Shown here one piece after another: positions 9,001 through 17,459 of a stretch of 64,000 bases of DNA; the stretch's first letter is position 1; each line of letters begins with the position of its first letter. The notes under the pieces are model-generated. The model was not told the origin of the DNA. It made no database searches and was given only the letters and a program-made list of their open reading frames with translations. A program made the position numbers and the translations under genes. Origin of the DNA: a virus; IMG/VR virus record IMGVR_UViG_3300020438_000019, positions 1 through 64,000 of that record; one strand, written 5' to 3'.

Positions 9001-12000
9001 ATTTGATCAAAGTGGTCTATTTGACTCTACCACATTGAGTATTAATATCATTCTCAATACAAATGCTACATTCACTGTTGGTGCAATTGTAGAGTTGACT
9101 AATGGTACTGTTAACAAAGTCGATTCTGTAATAGCAACAGGTGAAGTAATTGAATCTACTGATAGGAGAAATTCTGTTAAGCTTAAAGTATTGACTGGTA
9201 CTTTTGCACAACAGGCAGGATACTTCCTTAGAAGTAATAATTTACTAAACACAGTTGGTGCAGAGATCTTATCAACTACAAGCTTAAGTACGGGTTTAAT
9301 ACCATTCATTGTTAGTACGAATATTGCATTAGTTGAAACTGATGGTGATCATGCACTTGGTGTAGGTGATGTTGTATATGTTGAAATAGATCCTGATGAT
9401 TCTATCTCGACAACAACTTACTATGTTCAATTAGGAGCAACGCAAGAGATTGATATCAAGTCACTAACATTATCAACACAGATCGATGATCCTGGATTAG
9501 GAAGAGCTGATTTAGTTAATGGTGGTGCTGATTATGCAGCAAACACATATGAAGATGTAGAACTTATATTTGTTGATCAGAATGCTGCTAGAACTGACTT
9601 AGGGAAAGTCGGCGACTCAAATAATGCAAAAGCAACTATAGTTGTATCAGATATTGATAGTACAGGACTAGGGTCTGTAATAAATGTTATAATCACTGTT
9701 AAAGGATCTAGTTACAAGAAGGGTGATGTCCTTACTGTTGAAGATACATCATTAAACAGATCAGGTGCTTCTACTAATACTCAACGTCTACGTTTAGTAG
9801 TCGATCATATTGGATTCGCTACTGGTGAGACTGTATTGAAATTAGACTCCATTAGTGGATTAGCAAAAAATGATCTTATATTAATAGGTGATGAGATTGT
9901 TAAGATAAACTCTATATCAGAGTCTACCACTTCAGTAACTGTCACAAGGGCACAGAATAATACTAGTGATATAGATCATTTTGATAATGAGGTTGTTACT
10001 CTATATGGATCTAACTATAGATTCACAGTTGGAGATCTTCTTCCTGTTACAGGTACATCATTAGATCCTACAATCATTTCATATGATAATAACAAGTTGA
10101 TTGTAGAACACAATCAAGGATTCTTTGCGACTGGAGATTTTACTCCATATAAGCTTACAGATCAAGCTACACTGTTTGATGAGAGTGAACCTAAAAAATT
10201 GATTGATGTTGATAGTGTTACAGATTATAAGATTGTAACAAAGATATCTTCATCTGTTTCTGGTCCATATGAAATATCACCTAACCTTAAGATACAAGAG
10301 TATTATCAATATAGATTTGATTTGAGTCATTATACAAATGGTGAATCTGAGTTTATTATATCTCCTAGTCAGAATGATAATATTATTGCACCAGAGGTTG
10401 TTAACATTGGTACTCCAGGTACTGCAGGTGCTTACTCGTATATAAAGTTTGGATATGGTCCTAGACTTGGTGATGTTAATCTTGATGGTATATTGACTAA
10501 TAGAGTACCTAGAACTTATCAACGGTATTACTACAAGTCTATTGTGAGAACAATGGTAGATGGAACTAAGCAAATAAGAATTGGTCCATCTACGAGTATT
10601 GTTGATAGTAACAATTATATTGAGCTTATTAATGATCCATTACAAGGACAGAAGTTAATTTCTGATGCACTCACATCTTCTACTGAATCTACTGGTACAG
10701 GAGTTAAAGTATCATTTGTTACAACTGATAGATTTGTCTATGAGTTAACAGAAGATCCTGAGTGGTATGGAACTGGTAATATAAAGTATACTACAAAATC
10801 TAAAGGTGCAACTGGTGCTATTGCTGAAGTTGAGGTATCTAACCTTGGTTCTGGTTATAGAAAAGTTCCTGGTGTATTAGGAGCAGAATTAGATAGCAGT
10901 AGAGCTGCAGATGTTACTGCACAATGGGATTCTGTAGAAAAGAATATTGTTGGCGTTACAATCAATAAAGCTGGATTCAATTACTCTAAACCAAAAGTTG
11001 TTGTAGTTGATGGTGATGGATCCGAAGCAAGGTTCGATGTTTTAAAAACTGCTGATAATAGAATAGCAAATGTTATTGTAACAAACAAAGGAAAGAACTA
11101 CACATACAAACCAGAGCTTAAGGTTGTTGAAGGTGATATTAGAATATTTGCTTTGGGTTCTTCTATAGGAGCTCCAAAGAATGTACAACTTGAATTTAAT
11201 GGATCTGGAATTTGGAATGATACTTCAATATTAAGAAAGCATAAGGCAAGTGATGTTATTATCTTGGACACAACAGATGATTTCTTAAGTGGAGAGAAGG
11301 TAACCTCTGGACTTGCAGAGGGTACTGTTACTAATGGTGGATGGAGAATTGGATCTAATATTCTTAAGGTATCTGTAACTAAAGGTGAGTTTGTTGTAGG
11401 TCAAACTCTTACTGGTAGTGCCAGTAATTCAACTGGCACAATAGTTTCTGTTCAGAGGGCAGAGTTTTCTACTGATCTAAGATCGTATTATGATAATCTT
11501 GGTACTTATACTTCTGATAAAGGTAAAGTTGGTGTAAGAACTCACAAGATAGCAGATAATAAATTCTATCAGGATTATTCTTATGTTATCGAGTCTAAGA
11601 CACAAATAGAAGACTGGAGAGATCTTATTAAGGATTCAGTTCATCCAGCTGGATTTAAGATGTTTGGTGAGCTTAATATAGATGCAAAGGTAGATGCAAA
11701 GGTAAGTAATAATTCTAAGACTACTCAAGTTTCAACATTAAAACTATGGGATGAGAATAGTAACAATGCAAGCATTGCTGATAGTAAAAGATATCATCAA
11801 ACTATTGTAAACTTATCTAAGGATATTAATGTATTGAGAGGTAATGGATCTCTTACAGAGAAAGCAAGTGATACATCTGGACTAATTGCTAAAGAGATTA
11901 AACTTACTCCACACTTTGATGGTACTTTTGATCAGTATGGTAATATCTCTGGTACAAGAGAATTTACTATTGTTGATGCCGAGACTAACAATCCAATAAC

Positions 12001-15000
12001 TCCATATAATGCTATGGCTTTGACCATAACATTAGATGCAGTATTACAAGAACCAGAGACTGCTTATACTGTATCTGGTGATAAGATTACTTTTGCTACA
12101 GCACCATTTGGTATTAGACAAGAAGGTAATAACACAATTGCAGCAACTAAGTTTATTGGAAGATTGTTCCAGTTTAAGGAAGCTTCCAAGAACCTTCAGT
12201 ATTTGAAGAAGGTTAGACCTATTTTCCAAAAAGAAGGTACCTGGATTGATGCTGCTAATCAATTACGTTTTAATAGAAATTTCATTCAAGAAGAAGCAGT
12301 TGGATATGGTAAATCTAAGTATCCTAATTTAACTTGGAATACTAAAGAGTCTAAGTGCATTAGGGATGTTGGATTGATTTTAGATGCTTATGAACACGAT
12401 CTTAGATTTGGTGGTAATAGTGCTTCTCATCATGCAGCAACAGAGTATTTCAACGAGACGACTGTAGAAGCTTCTGCTGTTGAGATATACAAATATACTA
12501 TGAACTTGTGTATTGCTGCATCAAGGAATTGGGACATATCAGTTAAGAACTGTACCGTATCTCAAGGACAGGATGTTGTTACACTTCCTTCTACTTTAGG
12601 TGTATGTGTAGGAATGAATGTAAGTAGTGGTAATCAATTTGATGTAGGTACTATAGTTACTGAGATAGTAAGTTCTACACAGATTAAAGTTTCCAAAGCA
12701 GCAAACATTGCATACCCAGCTCAGAATATCAGTACAACTGTTAATAATAGTGGAACCACTAATTATGGTCCTGTTACTGTTACTGGTACAGGTGTACTAA
12801 ACGTGGGCATTGGAGCAACTACAACTGTTTATTCCACTATCAATAATATTGATGAGATGACCTTCTCATTTAGTAGAATTAATAATGGTAAGTTTATGGA
12901 TGCTGCTAAGCTCATTGAAGGAAATAAGAAGTATATTTCAGAAGAGACTATTGGTTGGACAAAAGCAACATATCCAAGCTTGGTAATACCTAATGAAGAT
13001 AAGTGTCAACGAGATACTGAGTATCTTATAGATGCAATGGTATACCATATAAGATATGGTGGTAACTGGAATGTTGTTGATTTTGGCGAGAGATATTATT
13101 ACAAAAATAAACTTAATCATATAGTAGATCAGAAAGAAGAGAGTATTGCTGCTTACACAAAAGCAACTCAACTTATGGTTGAGGCAATGAAGAACAATCT
13201 TCCAACTGGCACATATACTACTATTGTTCCTTATGAAGATTCTACTATCCTTGCTGATCCTAATGGTCCTTACGTAACAACTTGTGCTGAAGTAGAATCT
13301 GCATTGAATAGTTACATTCAAATAGTTACTAAAACTATCAATAAAGGTCCAAACTTATTCACTAAGGTCGAAGATAATAATCAAAGAACTGGTAATTGGA
13401 CTACGTTAAGAACATTAACTAATATAAACATTCTTTCTAAGGATGATGTGTTTACTGAGTGTGATACTGTGGTATCTGCTTTAAATTCTCTGTTCTTAAA
13501 TGTTGAGTCTATATTAAATGGTACTACTGTAGTTAAGTCCTTACCAGATTATTTCAACAATGAAAATAAAGAGTTTGAGTTATATTATACTGATAATACA
13601 CCAGTAAAAACTGAGGTTGAACATAATCTTATAGTTGGTATTAATGGTGTTTTCCAGAATGCTAAGTATGATGAGACATTCCCTAGATTGAATTCTTATT
13701 ATATCAAGAGAGCTGCTGGTGCTAGTGATCCTGATAGAATTCTATTTTCGGAAGCACCTAAGTGGAAACAGAGTCTGAATACATTAACTGTTCAAGAACC
13801 TCTTGCTGTAGATAAGTTCTTTGCACATAATATTGGTGGTTATGTGAGGATGAGTTTACAAGAAGAGAACTTTAATGGATCTGTTAATGGACCATTCATT
13901 ATGAGAGATGAAAAGACTGGAGATGTAGTAGTTGTTGATGATGATAGATTTGCTTTTGTTTATATTGATGGAATACTACAGAAGAGGAGTACTGCATACA
14001 CTATAAACGAATCTAGTATTACATTCAGTCAAGCTTTGAAGAAAGGTCAGAGTGTTAGTGTTGTTTTATTAACAGGTACTTCTGTTGATCAGTTATTAGA
14101 TGCATTTAATGTAGAACCAGATCGTTTCTTTAATGAAGTAACTATTACAGTTACTGGTGGTTCTGCAGAATATGCTACCTTCATTTCATCTGTAAGAGAT
14201 GGTGCGGTAGTTTATCAATTTACTGATAACTCTTGGCCAACACCTGATGTATACACAACTATTGGTATGGTTAGAAAGTATAACCAAACCGCTAGTGGAT
14301 GGGATGTTACTCTCATTGCTCAGAATCCTAAGCTTGATCTCACCAAACCTTTAAGAATTGCTGCAACTACTGATCTTCAGACTGCATCATATACTGAGGT
14401 TGATTTATCTGCTCTTACTACAGCAGTTACATATAATGATGTTGATGGTAAGAGACTTCTTAGGAAAGATAGTGTCTCTTGGTTGTATGATAGGGTTAAA
14501 CCTACTATAACCTCATTAGAACCTGGTGATCATATTAAGATCGATGGTGAGAGTGATTATAGAACAGTTAAATTAACTCCTAGAGAATCTACATCATTAG
14601 GTCATGTTGAAGATACACAAGTTACCGATAATGTAGGTGTTATCTCTGTTAGCAATTATAATGGTGATACTAAAGGGGAAGGTCTTGATATTAAAGCAGT
14701 TATTACTGGAGATACTGTAACATCATTGAATTGGAATAAAACTGTTCTCGGTTCTAATCCACAAGCTCATAATTATGATACACCACCAGTATTAACATTT
14801 GAACCAGTTGATCTAAATGGTGGTGGTGCTAAAGCACATGTTATTGTTGATGGCGGTAATGTTATTGATGTTATTTTAGAATCTGGTGGTAGTGGATATA
14901 CTGCTTCTCCTGTTGTTAATGTCTCTCGTGGTTATGATATCATCAAGAAGACTAGACAATTCGATACCAAATATCTCCGTAAAATTGAAGACACTATAAC

Positions 15001-15565
15001 TGGTCTTAGTGCTCTAAATACTACATCATTAGTTGGGGAAGCAACACAGTTAGCATACGAGTTTACTCATAGTGTTGCTGCAGCATCTTCTCAGAGTGAT
15101 CAATTAAAAGTCATTCAGCAACTCGTTAGGGATAATAAAGTTTCTGTTGGTCCAACAGAGATTCATGTTACCACACCTCATAGTATTACTCAATCTGCAA
15201 TGGGAACAACTACATCGTTGACTCATTCAATCAAACAGATTGAGCTTGATAACACGTTATCAATGACTGGAACAGTTACATTAACGACTCCTACTAGTAG
15301 TCCTACTATTGGTATGGGTACTTCAACATCAGCAGTTCTTTCCGCAATACTATTAGATACTGACTTCGATTGGTCTGATGCTAATGTTATGGTATCGACT
15401 ACTGCTGCATTTGATGCAACAGGTGTGATACAAGTCGGTAAGTTCCGTATCGCTTATAGTTCAAAATTATCTGATCGTTTTGTCGTTGATTACGGCAGTG
15501 CAGATACTATTCAACCTTCAGGTCTAACAACTGAAACTGCAGGAACTGTAGTTAGACAAGTATAA
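6026..15565 (+). CDS. 7: Giant baseplate wedge protein, gp7 position (3179 aa)
   Basis: Lies between gp6 and gp8, the place of T4 gene 7, but is three times longer than T4 gp7 (1032 aa), so the name rests mainly on position. The N-terminal ~220 residues ('IEDYEYFVKFLKSYYAQQEL'-like region) look like the wedge-binding part. The rest is beta-rich domains: repeated 'GSGY..PP' type strands, a YHYH-like 'FAYDGNPIYGSYGY' near residues 737-755, a dockerin-like 'GDVNLDGILTN' near 1480, two copies of an 'RDxxxxxDA....RxGGN' module (about 2110 and 2330), and two 'NGVFQ/DGILQ' domains near 2530-2660. Overlaps gp6 by 4 bases. Probably a wedge protein enlarged by host-interaction domains. Confidence 0.8.
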   Translation: MNVKSKNISALIESQLPGFIVEDYEYFVKFLKSYYAQQELSGGVLDIVTNLTKYRDINFYDKEVLKQSSKTVGITGISDTSINVLSTEGFPESGLAKVDDEIFFYASKTSNQFNGVARGVSGNTELGDLYKLSTYVSTTADTHAADVKVENLSNLFLYALIQSFESEYLAGIPEKYLRGEIDKRTLIKNISSFYKSKGTKRSIQFIFNSLVSSEDNDVYFPKDTTLKSSESDWINVHSLKVVVTSGDPKDLIGKVVTESGDNYASAVVDNIKQLEDVDGANVWELILAPSTINNQFTISNKTKLKKTIDSGDQTGDIIDVDSTFGWEKEGKIFVDGEVIEYSSKTIRQFKIKNRILTRTHNIGSTLYSDNRIKGNNVEFIALGVVYNLSPTTSTPYGIEGEPLVVEASGFDTVDPKIKKSDGTVRWLPNDDANYSPLSGDPRTQASVSDAIPGIQRIFSDDNNYYICTSGVPVNRTMFYNQTIPATKTVVEQSFLRTIRKNAITTTEVYESPRKDFGILVDGSLAYTHKHQDGVFYGGLTKIDVTTQGSGYSRPPYVLVNTEPYKATAVLSGTVVESVRIDVAGSYTAAPIIEIVSGRNAVLTPVITQGAITSLVVTDPGEYYSAPPTIRIVDAMGRGRYAEYTAQVSATGQISGCTKINGGSFYSEGNVVIQVIPSGSGALASSSIYEWIKNRFVEETLDSEWGISHLNDRGYQNYGTVSYPPTLRGNDTGTNHSPIIGFAYDGNPIYGSYGYSDPVDSSSSVVRMQSGYLKYGTRPNGPSLVTYPLGTFIQDYYYADRYGTVDRNNGRYCVTPEYPDGTYAYFATFDNLGDPEFPYLIGENFYSLPLAANYDQNQTQNDLPLDAVRLRGVDTPNNGRKTRGVVKDVSAGSLDAFQVYSSSDNFRVGSSIVLDDTGTGGVDAAGTISAVNGNTVQELQATDAKRVAKVQITENCYVFGGDTITQSSSGVSGKVVGDVLDGKILVLEDVTGTFDQSGLFDSTTLSINIILNTNATFTVGAIVELTNGTVNKVDSVIATGEVIESTDRRNSVKLKVLTGTFAQQAGYFLRSNNLLNTVGAEILSTTSLSTGLIPFIVSTNIALVETDGDHALGVGDVVYVEIDPDDSISTTTYYVQLGATQEIDIKSLTLSTQIDDPGLGRADLVNGGADYAANTYEDVELIFVDQNAARTDLGKVGDSNNAKATIVVSDIDSTGLGSVINVIITVKGSSYKKGDVLTVEDTSLNRSGASTNTQRLRLVVDHIGFATGETVLKLDSISGLAKNDLILIGDEIVKINSISESTTSVTVTRAQNNTSDIDHFDNEVVTLYGSNYRFTVGDLLPVTGTSLDPTIISYDNNKLIVEHNQGFFATGDFTPYKLTDQATLFDESEPKKLIDVDSVTDYKIVTKISSSVSGPYEISPNLKIQEYYQYRFDLSHYTNGESEFIISPSQNDNIIAPEVVNIGTPGTAGAYSYIKFGYGPRLGDVNLDGILTNRVPRTYQRYYYKSIVRTMVDGTKQIRIGPSTSIVDSNNYIELINDPLQGQKLISDALTSSTESTGTGVKVSFVTTDRFVYELTEDPEWYGTGNIKYTTKSKGATGAIAEVEVSNLGSGYRKVPGVLGAELDSSRAADVTAQWDSVEKNIVGVTINKAGFNYSKPKVVVVDGDGSEARFDVLKTADNRIANVIVTNKGKNYTYKPELKVVEGDIRIFALGSSIGAPKNVQLEFNGSGIWNDTSILRKHKASDVIILDTTDDFLSGEKVTSGLAEGTVTNGGWRIGSNILKVSVTKGEFVVGQTLTGSASNSTGTIVSVQRAEFSTDLRSYYDNLGTYTSDKGKVGVRTHKIADNKFYQDYSYVIESKTQIEDWRDLIKDSVHPAGFKMFGELNIDAKVDAKVSNNSKTTQVSTLKLWDENSNNASIADSKRYHQTIVNLSKDINVLRGNGSLTEKASDTSGLIAKEIKLTPHFDGTFDQYGNISGTREFTIVDAETNNPITPYNAMALTITLDAVLQEPETAYTVSGDKITFATAPFGIRQEGNNTIAATKFIGRLFQFKEASKNLQYLKKVRPIFQKEGTWIDAANQLRFNRNFIQEEAVGYGKSKYPNLTWNTKESKCIRDVGLILDAYEHDLRFGGNSASHHAATEYFNETTVEASAVEIYKYTMNLCIAASRNWDISVKNCTVSQGQDVVTLPSTLGVCVGMNVSSGNQFDVGTIVTEIVSSTQIKVSKAANIAYPAQNISTTVNNSGTTNYGPVTVTGTGVLNVGIGATTTVYSTINNIDEMTFSFSRINNGKFMDAAKLIEGNKKYISEETIGWTKATYPSLVIPNEDKCQRDTEYLIDAMVYHIRYGGNWNVVDFGERYYYKNKLNHIVDQKEESIAAYTKATQLMVEAMKNNLPTGTYTTIVPYEDSTILADPNGPYVTTCAEVESALNSYIQIVTKTINKGPNLFTKVEDNNQRTGNWTTLRTLTNINILSKDDVFTECDTVVSALNSLFLNVESILNGTTVVKSLPDYFNNENKEFELYYTDNTPVKTEVEHNLIVGINGVFQNAKYDETFPRLNSYYIKRAAGASDPDRILFSEAPKWKQSLNTLTVQEPLAVDKFFAHNIGGYVRMSLQEENFNGSVNGPFIMRDEKTGDVVVVDDDRFAFVYIDGILQKRSTAYTINESSITFSQALKKGQSVSVVLLTGTSVDQLLDAFNVEPDRFFNEVTITVTGGSAEYATFISSVRDGAVVYQFTDNSWPTPDVYTTIGMVRKYNQTASGWDVTLIAQNPKLDLTKPLRIAATTDLQTASYTEVDLSALTTAVTYNDVDGKRLLRKDSVSWLYDRVKPTITSLEPGDHIKIDGESDYRTVKLTPRESTSLGHVEDTQVTDNVGVISVSNYNGDTKGEGLDIKAVITGDTVTSLNWNKTVLGSNPQAHNYDTPPVLTFEPVDLNGGGAKAHVIVDGGNVIDVILESGGSGYTASPVVNVSRGYDIIKKTRQFDTKYLRKIEDTITGLSALNTTSLVGEATQLAYEFTHSVAAASSQSDQLKVIQQLVRDNKVSVGPTEIHVTTPHSITQSAMGTTTSLTHSIKQIELDNTLSMTGTVTLTTPTSSPTIGMGTSTSAVLSAILLDTDFDWSDANVMVSTTAAFDATGVIQVGKFRIAYSSKLSDRFVVDYGSADTIQPSGLTTETAGTVVRQV

Positions 15566-15574
15566 ATATAAATA
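15561..15574 (+). promoter_or_regulatory. Tandem overlapping late promoters before gp8
   Basis: Two exact TATAAATA octamers overlap by two bases (15561-15568 and 15567-15574), with the stop codon of the gp7-like gene inside the first. They lie 41-55 bases before the gp8 start. Strong candidate for a late promoter driving gp8 and the DUF4815 gene. Confidence 0.8.
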
Positions 15575-15615
15575 ACTCGGATATCCTGTAGTACAAAACT
15601 ACCCAATTTTCAATT

Positions 15616-17433
15616 ATGTCGGCAATCATATCAGAAAAGTTTCGCATTTTTAATGCACAACAATTTCTAGAATCCCTTACGGAAGGTGCAAACGATACTA
15701 GTGCGGATCGTGCACGAATGTATTTCTTCGTTGGTCGTTCGGATCAATGGGATTCGTATCTAGAGATCTATGATCCCAATGCTACTGCATTTAATGTCGG
15801 TGAAGAAGTGTATGACGCTGGTGCTGCTGGTGGTACTGCATATGGATCTACAACATGGAAAGCAACTATCCGCAAGGTAAATCCTAATTCAATTCTTGTT
15901 TATTCTCCTACCCCTGCTGCTGGTACACCGACTGCTGGTAACGTAATTAAGGGATATACAGGTGGTTCTGATACTGGTGCTGAAGCTAAAGGTGGTGTGT
16001 ATCGTATTGCCGATGAAACGAATGCACCTGCTCCTTTAGACAACCAAGAAGAAAAGCAGAGTATCTATGACGAGCTCATTGCTGCTAAAAGGGTAGAGTC
16101 ATCCAATGTTGTTTCTGTAGTTTCACGTTATAACTGGAACACAGTTACCAACCCTAAGTTTGATATGTACAAGCCTGACTACAGTGCTGCACCTGCTTCA
16201 GGTGGTACTGCAAAGGCTGCTGCTACAGGAGCAACTTCATTAGGAGCTTCTAAGTTCTATGTTATGAACAATAACTACGAAGTATTCAAGTGTCTTTACA
16301 ATAAGGAAGATACAGTTGCTGGTGGTGGTAACGCATCTGATATGCCTACTACAGCAAACAACTATGCTTCTGGTGTGTATACTGGTCCTACTGACGGTTA
16401 TGTTTGGAAGTACCTTTACACAATGACAACACAACAGGTCATGGATTTCTTATCCAGTGACTTCATGCCTATTGGTACATATGCTGGTCCAGCTGCTACA
16501 GCTGGTGCTATTGATACCATCTTGATTTCAGATGCTGGTTCAGCTCTTCCTACTGGTGCTACTCTATATGGTCCTATCTTAGGAGATGGAGCAGATGGTG
16601 TTGCTAAGATTACCACTGATGGTACTGGTGCTATAAGTGCTGTTGAAGTACAGACTGCAGGTAACGACTATACTTATGGTACTGTTGCACTTAAGTCTGG
16701 TACAGGTACTGGTGCTGGTGGAAATGCTTATGGTTTATTCGCTGATGCATCTTTAAGTACTGCTGAGAATATTTCTGGAACTGCTCGTGGTGCTCTTGAA
16801 GTTATCATTCCACCTGCAGGTGGTCATGGTGCTAACCTTGCACAGGAGCTTAACGGCAAGCGTGTTATGGTTAACGTCCGTTTGACCTATGCAGAAGGAT
16901 CTGGAGACTTCCCAGTTGATAATGACTTCCGTAGAATCGGACTTATTAAAGATCCACTGCAGTGGGGATCAACAAACTTTGCTACTGCAAACACCCTTTC
17001 TGGTGTATACGCCGTAAGAGTTAATGGAACTGGTCTTACTAGTTCTTCTTTCGGAAAAGATAATACAATCACACAAACTTTAAATGGTGGTGCTGGAACT
17101 GCTAAAGGAACCGTTGTTTCTTGGACTGCAGATGGTAATGGTAATGGTGGTATTCTTAAGTACTTCCAATCACCTAAAGCACATACTGATAATGGAGTAG
17201 TAAGAGCATTTGAAAATAATTCAAGTTCTGCTATCGTTGATGGTGGTACTTCTGTATCAGTTAACCCTGATAGCACATACTCATCAACTACCGAAGGCGT
17301 AACATTTGCAAGTGGTTTGGCGAATCCAGAGATAAAGAACAACTCTGGAGAACTCGTATACATAGAGAACAGGAGACTGATTACAAGAGCTGCTGACCAA
17401 ATAGAGGACATCAAGCTCGTAATCGAATTCTAA
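15616..17433 (+). CDS. 8: Baseplate wedge protein gp8
   Basis: 605 aa (T4: 334). The N-terminus 'ISEKFRIFNAQQFLESL' followed by 'MYFFVGRSDQW' is the recognisable gp8 opening, matching T4 'FITFGRSEPW'. Also gp8-like are 'SIYDELIAAKRV', 'VFKCLYN' and 'GYVWKYLYT'. The protein contains an inserted beta segment with Gly/Thr-rich repeats around residues 290-380 that resembles repeats in neighbouring virion proteins. The C-terminus 'YIENRRLITRAADQIEDIKLVIEF' is typical of cyanophage gp8. In T4, gp8 dimers bridge gp7 and gp10 in the wedge. Confidence 0.9.
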   Translation: MSAIISEKFRIFNAQQFLESLTEGANDTSADRARMYFFVGRSDQWDSYLEIYDPNATAFNVGEEVYDAGAAGGTAYGSTTWKATIRKVNPNSILVYSPTPAAGTPTAGNVIKGYTGGSDTGAEAKGGVYRIADETNAPAPLDNQEEKQSIYDELIAAKRVESSNVVSVVSRYNWNTVTNPKFDMYKPDYSAAPASGGTAKAAATGATSLGASKFYVMNNNYEVFKCLYNKEDTVAGGGNASDMPTTANNYASGVYTGPTDGYVWKYLYTMTTQQVMDFLSSDFMPIGTYAGPAATAGAIDTILISDAGSALPTGATLYGPILGDGADGVAKITTDGTGAISAVEVQTAGNDYTYGTVALKSGTGTGAGGNAYGLFADASLSTAENISGTARGALEVIIPPAGGHGANLAQELNGKRVMVNVRLTYAEGSGDFPVDNDFRRIGLIKDPLQWGSTNFATANTLSGVYAVRVNGTGLTSSSFGKDNTITQTLNGGAGTAKGTVVSWTADGNGNGGILKYFQSPKAHTDNGVVRAFENNSSSAIVDGGTSVSVNPDSTYSSTTEGVTFASGLANPEIKNNSGELVYIENRRLITRAADQIEDIKLVIEF

Positions 17434-17459
17434 TCTTCCATGTTAGCTAATGGTTTACG

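Noticed and set aside
16887-17414. Reverse-strand open frame of 175 codons inside gp8
   Set aside because: It lies opposite a well-supported structural gene, with no promoter or ribosome site and Pro/Leu-rich content typical of antisense reading. Other antisense frames (for example 9007-9309 and 12938-13321) were rejected for the same reason.
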